Positions 29,701 to 40,609 of a DNA stretch of 64,000 nt are shown here, in pieces; the first letter of the stretch is position 1; every line of letters starts with the position of its first letter. The DNA lies in contig JAZGUH010000282.1 in NCBI GenBank assembly GCA_037893225.1, positions 1,674,001-1,738,000 of the forward strand. Reading direction: 5' to 3'. The position numbers and the translations under genes were made by a program. Origin of the DNA: Hippasteria phrygiana. Lineage: Eukaryota > Echinodermata > Asteroidea > Valvatida > Goniasteridae. Under the pieces are notes generated by a model. It was not told the DNA's origin, did not search any database, and was given only the letters and a program-made list of their open reading frames with translations.

Positions 29701-32700
29701 AACATCCGGCTCCTGGCTGTGAAGACCTCGAGGCCACCCAAGATCATCATGAACAGAACTGGAATGGCCTAGTGAGATAGACAGCATGCAGGCTTAGATC
29801 AGCACAATAGACCTATGCTGTTTAGTAGATGAGTAAGTCTAACACTCTCTCTACCTCTCCTTCTCCCTTACTCTCACATTCTAACCCGATCACTAGCACT
29901 TGCACTGTAACACTTGCACTGTAACCTTGCACTGTAACCTTGCACTGTAACACTTGCACTGTAACACTTGCACTGTAACACTTGCACTGTAACACTTGCA
30001 CTGTAACACTTGCACTGTAACACTTGCACTGTAACACTTGCACTGTAACACTTGCACTCGAACCTTAACCCTAACACTTGAACTCGAACCCTTAACTCTA
30101 ACACTAATTTCAATATTCTTAACTTGCTTACTCTATTTGTCCATCAACTTCAGGAGAGATCAACATCTGGCTCCTGGCTGTCAAGACCTCGAGGCCACTC
30201 AAGATCATCATGGACAGAACTGGAATGGCCTAGTGAGATAGACAGCATGCAGGCTTAGATCAGCACAATAGACCTACGCTGTTTAGTAGATGAGTAAGTC
30301 TAACACTCTCTCTACCTCTGACTCTCCTTCTCTCTTACTCTCACATTCTAACCCGATCACTAGCACTTGCACTGTAACACTTGCACTGTAACACTTGCAC
30401 TGTAACACTTGCACTGTAACACTTGCACTGTAACACTTGCACTGTAACACTTGCACTGTAACACTTGCACTGTAACACTTGCACTGTAACACTTGCACTG
30501 TAACACTTGCACTGTAACACTTGCACTGTAACACTTGCACTGTAACACTTGAACTCGAACCTTAACCCTAACACTTGCACTGTAACACTTGAACTCAAAC
30601 CCTTAACTCTAACACTTGCACTGTAACACTTGAACTCAAACCCTTAACTGTAACACTAATTTTAATATTCCTAACTCGCTTACTCTATTTTTCCATCAAC
30701 TTCAGGAGAGATCAACTTCCGGCTCCTGGCTGTCAAGACCTCGAGGCCACCCAAGATCATCATGAACAGAACTGGAATAGCCTAGTGAGATAGACAGCTT
30801 GCAGGCTTAGATCAGCACAATACACCTATGCTGTTTAGTGGATGAGTAGGTCAAACACTCTCTCTACCTCTGACTCTCCTTCTCTCTTACTCTCACATTC
30901 TAACCCGATCACTAGCACTTGCACTTGCACTGTAACACTTGCACTGTAACACTTGCACTGTAACACTTGCACTCGAACCTTAACCCTAACACTTGAACTC
31001 AAACCCTTAACTCTAACACTAATTTCAATATTCTTAACTCGCTTACTCTATTTTTCCATCAACTTCAGGAGAGATCAACATCCGGCTCGTGGCTGTCAAG
31101 ACCTCGAGGCCACTCAAGATCATCATGGACAGAACTGGAATGGCCTAGTGAGATAGACAGCATGCAGGCTTAGATCAGCACAATAGACCTACGCTGTTTA
31201 GTAGATGAGTAAGTCTAACACTCTCTCTACCTCTCCTTCTCCCTTACTCTCACATTCTAACCCGATCACTAGCACTTGCACTGTAACACTTGCACTGTAA
31301 CACTTGCACTGTAACACTTGCACTGTAACACTTGCACTGTAACACTTGCACTGTAACACTTGCACTGTAACACTTGCACTCGAACCTTAACCCTAACACT
31401 TGAACTTAAACCCTTAACTCTAACACTAATTTTAATATTCTTAACTTGCTTACTCGATTTTTCCATCAACTTCAGGAGAGATAAACATCCGGCTCCTGGC
31501 TGTGAAGACCTCGAGGCCACCCAAGATCATCATGAACAGAACTGGAATGGCCTAGTGAGATAGACAGCATGCAGGCTTAGATCAGCACAATAGACCTATG
31601 CTGTTTAGTAGATGAGTAAGTCTAACACTCTCTCTACCTCTCCTTCTCCCTTACTCTCACATTCTAACCCGATCACTAGCACTTGCACTGTAACACTTGC
31701 ACTGTAACACTTGCACTGTAACACTTGCACTGTAACACTTGCACTGTAACACTTGCACTGTAACACTTGCACTGTAACACTTGCACTGTAACACTTGCAC
31801 TGTAACACTTGCACTCGAACCTTAAACCTAACACTTGCACTGTAACACTTGAACTCGAGCCTTAACCCTAACACTTGCACTGTAACACTTGAACTCGAGC
31901 ATTAACCCTAACACTTGAACTTAAACCCTTAACTCTAACACTAATTTTAATATTCTTAACTTGCTTACTCGATTTTTCCATCAACTTCAGGAGAGATAAA
32001 CATCCGGCTCCTGGCTGTGAAGACCTCGAGGCCACCCAAGATCATCATGAACAGAACTGGAATGGCCTAGTGAGATAGACAGCATGCAGGCTTAGATCAG
32101 CACAATAGACCTATGCTGTTTAGTAGATGAGTAAGTCTAACACTCTCTCTACCTCTCCTTCTCCCTTACTCTCACATTCTAACCCGATCACTAGCACTTG
32201 CACTGTAACACTTGCACTGTAACACTTGCACTGTAACACTTGCACTGTAACACTTGCACTGTAACACTTGCACTGTAACACTTGCACTGTAACACTTGCA
32301 CTGTAACACTTGCACTGTAACACTTGCACTGTAACACTTGCACTGTAACACTTGCACTGTAACACTTGCACTGTAACACTTGCACTGTAACACTTGCACT
32401 CGAACCTTAACCCTAATACTTGCACTGTAACACTTGAACTTGAACCTTAACCCTAACCCTAACACTTGCACTGTAACACTTGAACTCGAACCTTAAACCT
32501 AACACTTGCACTGTAACACTTGAACTCGAACCTTAAACCTAACACTTGCACTGTAACACTTGCACTCGAACCTTAACCCTAATATTCTTAACTCGCTTAC
32601 TCTATTTTTCCATCAACTTCAGGAGAGATCAACATCCGGCTCCTGGCTCTGAAGACCTCGAGGCCACCCAAGATCATCATGAACAGAACTGGAATGGCCT

Positions 32701-33615
32701 AGTGAGATAGACAGCATGCAGGCTTAGATCAGCACAATAGACCTATGCTGTTTAGTAGATGAGTAAGTCTAACACTCTCTCTACCTCTGACTCTCCTTCT
32801 CTCTTACTCTCACATTCTAACCCGATCACTTGCACTGTAACACTTGCACTGTAACACTTGCACTGTAACACTTGCACTGTAACACTTGCACTGTAACACT
32901 TGCACTGTAACACTTGCACTGTAACACTTGCACTCGAACCTTAACCCTAACACTTGAACTCAAACCCTTAACTCTAACACTAATTTTAATATTCTTAACT
33001 CGCTTGCTCTATTTTTCCATCAACTTCAGGAGAGATCAACATCCGGCTCCTGGCTGTGAAGACCTCGAGGCCACCCAAGATCATCATGGACAGAACTGGA
33101 ATGGCCTGGTGAGATAGACAGCATGCAGGCTTAGATCAGCAAAATAGACCTACGCTGTTTAGTAGATGAGTAAGTCCAACACTCTCTCTACCTCTGACTC
33201 TCCTTCTCTCTTACTCTCACATTCTAACCCAATCACTAGCACTTGCACTGTAACACTTGCACTGTAACACTTGCACTCGAACCTTAACCCTAACACTTGA
33301 ACTCAAACCCTTAACTCTAACACTAATTTCAATATTCTTAACTCGCTTACTCTATTTTTCCATCAACTTCAGGAGAGATCAACATCCGGCTCGTGGCTGT
33401 CAAGACCTCGAGGCCACTCAAGATCATCATGGACAGAACTGGAATGGCCTAGTGAGATAGACAGCATGCAGGCTTAGATCAGCACAATAGACCTATGCTG
33501 TTTAGTAGATGAGTAAGTCTAACACTCTCTCTACCTCTCCTTCTCTCTTACTCTCACATTCTAACCCGATCACTTGCACTGTAACACTTGCACTGTAACA
33601 CTTGCACTCGAACCT
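23731..33615. repeat. Composite satellite, type B block 2
   Basis: This block repeats type B block 1 about 10.6-10.8 kb downstream, core by core (for example 14217/24980, 15429/26138, 17520/28217). It shares private variants: tttaacacttg (13,571 and 24,318), acttacactg (14,128 and 24,890), catctggttgctgg (15,481 and 26,190) and the short gtaaccttgcac unit (17,373 and 28,066). It then extends further by internal duplication (29.1-30.1 kb resembles 31.4-32.5 kb). The array ends abruptly at about 33,615 inside a cactcgaacct unit. No gene is seen. Confidence 0.93.
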
Positions 33616-34743
33616 GTGGAAGTAATATTTCTTAAGGTGTATCAATTGCCAAGTTGTTGTTTTAATATTTGTGATCCATTTCTCGCTTGTGATTGGATAA
33701 ATTAATTGTGTCCTTCCATTTCTCCTTAAAATAAATCTATTTTCTGTCACCCTGTGTGACCCAGAATAATTTTGCATTGAATGTGTCATATATATTAACC
33801 CTCTTTAATTGTTCAATCCTATTTTATGTCATTTTCTACCATCGATAACGTTTCCACCAATTTGAATGCACTTATGCAAATCTCAGCCTTTGTTACAAAG
33901 ATCTTACTTTTATCATCGTTAAGCATCTTTACATCTTTACATCTTTTATTTTATGATAGCATTACCATCATTTTATTATAAATTATCAAACAAAATTGTT
34001 ATTGTTATAAACATAACATAAAATGTTGGCTGTAAAGTTCTTTACATTTTGGATGTTGTTTTCACATTCAAGCAGTTTTCAATAAGGAAATGCTCTCAGG
34101 GCAGCCCAGGGGTTAAGCACAAACTGGAGAGCTGCATGCAGTTACCATGGCAATGTTTGGTTACAACCTTGGCAATACGCCAGTACGGTATTCCTGACTG
34201 CGCATGTGCACAACAAGATTTTAAAAATGTTCTCTCAGGGGGAAAAACGTGGCAGATAAATGCACACAATGCTATGGGGGACGTGGTAAACTGAATTTGC
34301 ATTCTGTGCAATTTTGCGTGCAATCGAAAAGACGATTTAAACTTTTGTTCGAACAAAAGTTTGGACACACAAGACACCTGAAAACACTTCGCTGTCCAAA
34401 CATTTTTTGTTTAATGTTACTTCAGAACACGATGATCTCTTTAAATTTGCTGGTACCCACTATGCTTTTGCACGCATACGATGAAATGTTTCTCCCGAAA
34501 GAAAAATTGTCAAATTTTGATGTGCACATGTGCAGTTGGAATACCGAACTGGCTTATTGTAAACAAACCTCATATCGTCATGAAGATTGACCACGGCATT
34601 TAGGAACATACTTCAGCATTTCAAGTTGCCACTCAATCATGTGGCCAGCTGAATTAGAAATGAAATTTACCAAGCCTGGGTGGAATCTTGATTTTCATCA
34701 TTTTCCGAATCCGTTTTTTTTTTCATGACACAAACTGCATGAG
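33616..34743. other. Gene-free AT-rich spacer
   Basis: This is single-copy-looking sequence between the satellite and the first recognisable spectraplakin exon. Overlapping open frames of 80-113 codons on both strands (34,049-34,590) show no recognisable domain, and I do not call them genes. A 24-bp perfect palindrome, aaacttttgttc joined to its reverse complement, lies at 34,339-34,362. Confidence 0.6.
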
Positions 34744-34816
34744 ACCATCCAGAGTCGTCGTCCCGACATCAACAAGGTACTGCGAGATGGCCAAGAACTG
34801 CTCAAGCAGTGCACAG
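34744..34816 (+). CDS. Spectraplakin exon 1 (visible)
   Basis: Encodes the end of a spectrin-repeat helix with PDINKVLRDGQELLKQCT, equivalent to the 'NVDQAI-NGQALLKQTTG' stretch of MACF1. It is bounded by a weak AG acceptor after gcatgag and a gtaaag donor. It leaves phase 1, which joins perfectly to the next exon through a split Gly codon. Confidence 0.7.
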
Positions 34817-35118
34817 GTAAAGATAAATACTAAACGGACTAAAAAATATATTTTAAAAAATAAATAAATACAAAAATTAATTAAAGATACCCCCAACAAG
34901 ATTTAAGCCATTGATCTCTTAAATGAACAAAACAAATTTTACAGTTAAATAATCGAGATAATATATATGAAATGCTACAAACTACTTCCTGACTGGAATA
35001 ACCTGACCGGAAATGTAAAATTGCTAAAAGTTAGGAGGGCCAGACATTTTGATTCCAGCATTTTGAGGCTATCCTTTCAGATGGATTCTGTTAGGATCCA
35101 AATGTCGATCCCTCATAA

Positions 35119-35176
35119 TTTTGTATCAAATTTTGCAGTTGTTTATAAAATAACAACTGCAAAATTTGATACAAAA
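35119..35176. repeat. Perfect 25-bp hairpin in intron
   Basis: Arms at 35,119-35,143 and 35,152-35,176 are exact reverse complements (ttttgtatcaaattttgcag and five more bases), separated by an 8-base AT loop. It may be a small fold-back element or the centre of a MITE. Confidence 0.85.
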
Positions 35177-35633
35177 GTTTGAGCTGGTCTAGTAACTGGA
35201 AAGTGTTCAAGCCACAACAAAATGGTGTGTTGAAACCTGTATATAAACCAAAAATAAATGGAATAAGTCTCAAACCCAAAGTTAATTTGTCCAAAATGCA
35301 GTCAGTGTGGCTGCAAGGGGTAGTAGAAATGGTACTGATTGGTTGCTATAGCCCCACATGTTTCTATTGAACAAATTTCTTTTGAGAATGTCTAAAATTT
35401 GTTGAACAATTTCAAAAATTTGTAAAAAACAATTTCAAAAAGACAATTTCCATTTTTTTTTTTATTTGTTCAAAAAACCTATTAGAAAGTTGTCTGCCCA
35501 AAGATGGTGTTTGTAATGATCCACTCAACTATAATCCCTCGAAGAAAAATCACTAATTTCTCAAAAAGTTCAACCATTTCCAAATGTTTCAATTTCGCAA
35601 TCACAAATCTACCTTTCACATCCCACCCCCCAG

Positions 35634-35863
35634 GCAAAGAGATCATCGATGTCCAGCAGAAGCTAGATGCCATCCAGAATCGCTATGACGACATCTGCGT
35701 TAGGAGCGAGGACCACCTAAGCCAGCTGCAGCAGGCTGTGCCTCTCGCCCAGGACTTCACCCGCATCCATAGTGAAGTGTACAAGTGGCTCGGCCAGGCC
35801 GAGAGAGACCTGCATGGCTTTGACACCTCGGCCAGCCCCGAACAGCAGAAAACTGTACAAGAG
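35634..35863 (+). CDS. Spectraplakin exon 2
   Basis: The acceptor is tcccaccccccag and the donor gtaaat. Encodes about 76 residues starting KEIIDVQQKLDAIQNRYDDI and including the conserved repeat tryptophan in VYKWLGQAERDL. The exon ends in phase 0. The next detectable exon begins in a different phase, so at least one exon is missing after it. Confidence 0.85.
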
Positions 35864-36260
35864 GTAAATAGAATTCAAATTGAAATTATTTCTTTATTTA
35901 TGTATTTATTTATTTATTACATTTCTTTACCCAGGGTGTGCCCAAACAGTTGAAAACTTCCAATAAATATTTACACACATACATATACGAATACTTACAC
36001 AAATAGATCTATTTACAGTTAACATTTCAACTCTCCAGTAGAAGCCTATATGATTTACGGGATGGGCGAACAACCTGCGGAAAAACCCTTTTGGGGGAAA
36101 AACAAGGGGAAATTTTCATCCGGCTCTTAAGTAATGTGGCAACCAAGTTTATAACTTGAATTAGGTGAACCTTCGTGTTAGTAAATGTTGTTACCAGAAG
36201 TGTCTAGATCACAACTGTTAACAAAGAACAAAAATTTTAACAAAATTAAACTCTCAAAAG

Positions 36261-36348
36261 CCATGCCAACACCCGCTTCAATGAGCTCTGTGCACAGACC
36301 AAGGACATCGAGTACCAGCTTATCTCTAAGCTGGAGGGAGCACAGAAG
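36261..36348 (+). CDS. Spectraplakin exon 3
   Basis: Encodes NTRFNELCAQTKDIEYQL and ISKLEGAQK, corresponding to the helix before the next repeat in MACF1. The acceptor (ctctcaaaag) is weak and lacks a pyrimidine tract. The exon needs two incoming bases that exon 2 does not supply. The donor is gtatgt, phase 0. Confidence 0.65.
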
Positions 36349-36550
36349 GTATGTTTAGTTTCTGTACTTTCCTGTAGCTCAGCTCAGAATGGGTCGAGAA
36401 TGGAGGATTGCACTGGGATGCTGCTGAGTAGTATATCTGTCTATTCTTGTCAAGTTTTCCCAGTGTTCTTTTTCGTTTTCTTTGGGAAAATCGACCCCAT
36501 TCGGGCTCGAAGTGGATCTGCTGTAACACTCTGCTGTAATTACTCTGCAG

Positions 36551-36676
36551 GTGGAGCAGAACATGGACAACCTCCTCTCATGGATCAATGACACAGAGAG
36601 GACACTCGACAGAAGTGCCAAGGAGACAGTCGATGTGGATCCTGATGGAGTCAGGGAACAGCTCAAGAAAGCCAAG
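36551..36676 (+). CDS. Spectraplakin exon 4
   Basis: A 126-bp exon with both boundaries in phase 0 (acceptor tactctgcag, donor gtgagt). Encodes VEQNMDNLLSWINDTERTLD, with the hallmark tryptophan of spectrin helix A, then VDPDGVREQLKKAK. Confidence 0.85.
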
Positions 36677-37067
36677 GTGAGTCTGGGAGGTTTTAGCTGC
36701 CATAAACCAGTTCGGCTTTTATTCTGACAGGTTCACCAAGCACCAAAATATGAAATAGGTGTTGTTCATTGACATTCATTGTCCGCTGGCAGGTTTTTCT
36801 GTCATGAAAAAAATACTGTTTAATTTAAACAGGATTTTTCAAGTCCCGCGTTACTTGAGTGGTTCACAAACTTGGAACCTCCTGCTTGACCACTGGGCTT
36901 GGTGGGGTTGGCTTGGAGAAGAGAAACCAATATTGCACATGGTACTGTTTTGTGCTAAATATTACATCGGGAATTTACTATTCCATTTAAAATTAGACAA
37001 GCTTTTATTTATGTTTCAGATCTAATCTGTGATAATTTGTTATCTCCCTCATTGTGTCTTTAAACAG

Positions 37068-37380
37068 GGCTTGGACAGAGAGATCAACTCCAAGATGAGC
37101 TGGGTCCAAGATGTCAGTGGTGCCGCCGAGGTCCTGCTCCAGCAGACAACCGATCCCACCCAGTGCCGGCGCCTCGATGACCACCTGAAGCAGCTCGAAA
37201 CTAGGTACGATGTGCTGTCCAACAACAGTGCTGACCGCGTGGAGGTCCTAGCCCTGTCTTTCAACGAGACCCACAGTGACTTGAGCAGCTGGCTTACGGA
37301 CATCGAGTAGGAGATGAAGAGTCTACGGGCTTTCCGGACTGGATGCTGAGGAGATCAGGAGGGAAGTGGACAAGAACAGG
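37068..37380 (+). pseudogene. Spectraplakin exon 5, with stop and frameshift
   Basis: Encodes GLDREINSKMSWVQDVSGAA through SDLSSWLTDIE, then an in-frame TAG at 37308-37310 where a glutamate is expected. Frame is lost around 37,335, after which DAEEIRREVDKNR reads in the +1 frame up to the gtaagg donor. The exon is 313 bp. Removing one base gives 312 (104 codons, phase 0 at both ends), so a single inserted base is the simplest explanation. Confidence 0.85.
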
Positions 37381-37432
37381 GTAAGGAATTGATACATTGT
37401 TTCTTTTACTTGCACCAGGGCCAGATTGTTAT

Positions 37433-37700
37433 GTCCTGAGATAGTCTGATGAACTTTGAAGACGGTAAAGTAAAATTATATTGCCTTGATACATCGGCCG
37501 TACAAGACAAAGTAAATGTATATCCTAAGATATACCTCAGCCCTATATGCCAATGACTACATCTATATCTTGAGATATCCTGTTGATATATCATCTGTAA
37601 ACAAAAATATGTACCCTGAGATATTCTTTTAGTACATCAATCATACAAGACAACAAAGTAAACATAAACCTTGAGATATTCTGTGGATATATGAACCATC
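37433..37700. repeat. Diverged intronic tandem repeats
   Basis: The intron contains several imperfect copies of a cctgagatattctg / gatatatcat motif. A longer matching pair around 37,490 and 37,632 shares acatc..tacaagaca...aaagtaaa. It is an old local tandem array; no coding content is seen. Confidence 0.45.
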
Positions 37701-37720
37701 TCTCTGCTTCTTACTGCCAG

Positions 37721-37927
37721 CTGATGAGCCAGGCTGTCAACGAGAAGCAACAGTACATCAACAAGCTGAACAGGCTCGCTCCTGAGCTCGACAAGATCAG
37801 CCCCGGGCCCGGTGCTCGCTCCCTGGAAGCTAAGGTGAACAGCGACAACAAGCGTTATGACAACGTCAAGCAGGATGTGGAAAAGAGAGGCGAGAAACTC
37901 TTTGACCTTCTCCAACGAACAAGCTCT
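37721..37927 (+). CDS. Spectraplakin exon 6
   Basis: A 207-bp exon, phase 0 at both ends. Encodes NEKQQYINKLNRLAPELDKI, a short Pro/Gly linker (SPGPGAR) and KRYDNVKQDVEKRGEKLFDL. This aligns with the 'IGPQLKELNPEEGE' helix-linker-helix of MACF1. Confidence 0.87.
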
Positions 37928-37966
37928 GTGAGTATTTCGAATTATTTCTAAAGCCTGTTTGTGGTA

Positions 37967-38174
37967 GAAAGTTTACATACACCAGTCCTGCAAACAATTC
38001 CCCAATTCCTCCCAATGCTGTGAACCAAATCCAGATGATTAAACATGCATGAGGAAGGACTTTTGAAAACACGATTTTATTGATATACTGAGAATTTACA
38101 ATAGAAGAATTGCAAGAAATGCAACAGCTGCAGGAACAATTAAAGGAACAATTTCCAAGTGTATGTAAACTTTC
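37967..38174. mobile_element. Tc1/mariner-like MITE
   Basis: gaaagtttacatacac (37,967-37,982) is exactly inverted as gtgtatgtaaactttc (38,159-38,174). This core closely resembles the inner terminal repeat of Tc1 elements of the Sleeping Beauty type. There is no transposase between the arms. Outer boundaries and TA duplications are not resolved. Confidence 0.6.
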
Positions 38175-38269
38175 GAATGCAAACCATAAAACATCTTGGA
38201 CCCCGTTTACATTATGTGGGGCTTTGAAGTGTATGATGACAAGTTTCTTACATTATCTTTGTCTTGCAG

Positions 38270-38389
38270 TTCATCGAGGACCTGGATTCTACCTTGGAGC
38301 AGCTGAACATCACTGCTGAGAAACTGTCCCAACCAGAATCAATCTCCTGCCACCCAGAGGTGCTCCGCAAGCAATGCAAAAAGCTGCAG
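38270..38389 (+). CDS. Spectraplakin exon 7
   Basis: A 120-bp, phase 0 exon with a strong acceptor (ttgtcttgcag). Encodes FIEDLDSTLEQLNITAEKLS and HPEVLRKQCKKLQ, matching the helix A/B region of the next repeat. Confidence 0.85.
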
Positions 38390-38949
38390 GTAACAAACAG
38401 TGCATTCAGGTCACATTCTACACCTCATTATCTCTCTAAGGACTCCCTCCAATTTCCAATTAACTCGTGCTTCAAGTTTAAGTATCTCAAACTTTCTAAT
38501 CTTGACTGAAATAAAGAGATGTGGCTAAAAGCCCTTGGCATTTTTGTGTCGACATTGAGTAAGTTGGCACAAGTACTTTCAACCAACCTACTGAGGTTGT
38601 TACATCACCGGTTATCAATAGCCAAAAGTGTCCTCATGTACAGCAGGTAGCCAGGGTCTTGAGGTTCCAAGATGACACTCTGAGGTTCGACCACGGATCG
38701 TTTCCTGTTTAATATGAGTGTGCAGGCACAAAGTACGTCGGGAATCAACCACTCATTAACCAATGGTCATTTATTATCTTATTGGACCCCGACTGAGCCA
38801 CTAATTTGAACAGAATTCAAAACAGCATTTGCCAGTACCTCATTTATTCATGCAGGATCTGAAATCTTTTCAGAGTAAACACTGAAGAACTGGGGTCATT
38901 ATTGACTCGTAATGTGTGGATGTTGTAACCGAACTTAGGTTTACACACG

Positions 38950-38973
38950 GATGGATGGATGGATGGATAGATA
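38950..38973. repeat. (GGAT)n microsatellite
   Basis: About five tandem ggat units followed by agata, within a spectraplakin intron. Confidence 0.85.
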
Positions 38974-39011
38974 ATGCAATGCTACTATTTTTGTTGTACT
39001 CTGAATCCTAG

Positions 39012-39117
39012 ATGCTACAAGACCAGGTAGACAGCCAGATGGACGCAGTGGACAACATGCGGAAGGTAGGCAAAGACATGATCAGTGCCGCATCCACAGA
39101 TGACCCCAATGTCAAAG
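39012..39117 (+). CDS. Spectraplakin exon 8
   Basis: Encodes MLQDQVDSQMDAVDNMRKVG and SAASTDDPNVK. The donor is weak (gttaga) and leaves phase 1, whereas the following exon starts in phase 0. The roughly 75 residues normally found between these segments in MACF1 cannot be found in the 590-bp gap. Confidence 0.7.
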
Positions 39118-39420
39118 GTTAGATTAAAGTCCTATATCGGAGTTCAAACCACCAGCATTTCTCAGGCATTGTAAAAAACGGTTAATAGTTATTTACAATA
39201 AGAACAAATAATGATCCAGCTTACCTAGTAGTGGCCATTGGCCTGGTTCAAATCTCTTCAGTGCCAGCTGAATAAGAAAACAATTTCACGGAGCTGCTAA
39301 GCACAACATTTTACTAAGCCAAATTAATGTGGAATATACTGCCCATGACGGGTTCTTGGCTAAGTTTTGCTGAGCAGGAAAATTCACAAAAATGCGGGAC
39401 AAGCTTGCCGTTGGTTTTTT

Positions 39421-39456
39421 TGCGCCATTTGGCGTCATCTGTACGCAAGGGGTTAA
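39421..39456. mobile_element. piggyBac-like MITE end
   Basis: ggcgtcatctgtacgcaagg followed by ggTTAA matches, with one mismatch, the right end of the element at 46,911-47,088. Only this terminus is clearly recognisable here. Confidence 0.55.
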
Positions 39457-39707
39457 CCAAGGGGAAATTGCCTTGCCCCTCCAAGTTTGTTCTAAGCCTG
39501 CTTTTGACAGTTTCTTGAAGACCTCTTATGTCTATAAAAAGAAGTACAAACAACAACTAATAATGTTGAAGAGTACAAAGATGAGCTGGTGTCAAACAGA
39601 CACAGTAAACTGTATCTTATGAGACTTATGGGGAAAATAAATAGAGAATCGGGAACTCCAGACAACCTCACAATTGAGTTATCAACTTGTTGATTTTCAT
39701 CTGACAG

Positions 39708-40034
39708 GCCATCAAGGAAGATATCGATGCCGCCAATCAGGACCTAGAGAATACCCGCCAGTCTGGCAAGGAGTTGATGTGCCTCTGTGGCGAGGCCGAC
39801 AAACCTGAGGTCCAGAAGAACCTGGACGACATGAACCACAACTGGGATTTGCTGAACACTGCCTACCGCAACCGGGACGAGAGCCTGCACAATGCCGCAG
39901 ACATGTCCAAAGCCTATGAAGAAGGCCAGAGGAAGCTGAACGAGTACATGACGGAGGCAGAAGACAGACTGGAGGCGATGCAGGCTGTGGGTGCAGAGCC
40001 ACAGGCTATCAAGAAACAGCTGGATGATCTCAAG
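39708..40034 (+). CDS. Spectraplakin exon 9
   Basis: A 327-bp exon (109 codons, phase 0 to 0). It contains ELMCLCGEADKPEVQKNLDD, almost colinear with the 'FACGETEKPEVRKSIDEMN' landmark of MACF1. It continues through NWDLLNTAYRNRDESLHNAA to EPQAIKKQLDDLK. This is the best-preserved exon of the set and anchors the family assignment. Confidence 0.92.
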
Positions 40035-40609
40035 GTGAGATGGATGACTGATGTTCATCTTAAAAACGTGAATTTTTTTCAGGATGTTGTCTAGCCCTCC
40101 GATGTCAATAAATAAATGAGGTTTCAAGTCCAAATCGGTGATTTTTTTCAAAATTAGGCTGCATGTCCTCTTTGGGCTGAGCATTTCTTCATTGTATTAG
40201 TTTGATGATTTTCTGTGAAATCCATACTGTGCGTATTGGAAGCCAACAGTGCAAAAAGAATTATCAGAAAGCATCTTTTGGTAAAATTCATAACGACTGC
40301 ATTGGCATATTGAAACAATTGATGATTTCTGTTGATGTAAAATAGTTTAATTTCCAGCTGTTTGTGAAAATCTTACTTTTCACTATCTTTGAAAGAAACA
40401 TGGTTCTTGTGCCATCACAAAAATAGGTTTTTAGTTTTAGATGTTTGAACCTAAAGAATTAATCAGGCTTCGCACTTCTGTAGATGTTGCATGTATAGCA
40501 GAATCCTGGTGAAATAGAGCAGGGTTAGGTTAAAATGGGGGCAACAAGAACCTAAAATAGTATCATGCAAGTGTACTAAGGAAGAATATATTGAATTGGA
40601 TTATTGCAG

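Noticed and set aside
2039..33460. Plus-strand frames such as MHSNPCTLTF... or MHCNTCTRTL... through the core
   Set aside because: They start in 14-mers and cross the core by chance; related cores give different frames and lengths, and no domain is recognisable.
1..33615. CRISPR-like array
   Set aside because: Regular repeats but no unique spacers, and the context is eukaryotic. This is a satellite.
816..33789. Dozens of 60-143-codon open frames with LQCKGYSARVTVQ- or CKCYSASVTVQV-type repeats
   Set aside because: They are the 14-bp satellite read in three equivalent minus-strand frames. The peptide period (14 residues) equals three DNA units, and the frames end wherever a core begins.
34049..34590. 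Three overlapping open frames of 81-113 codons
   Set aside because: They overlap on both strands, show no domain and no splice logic, and their composition is AT-rich intergenic.
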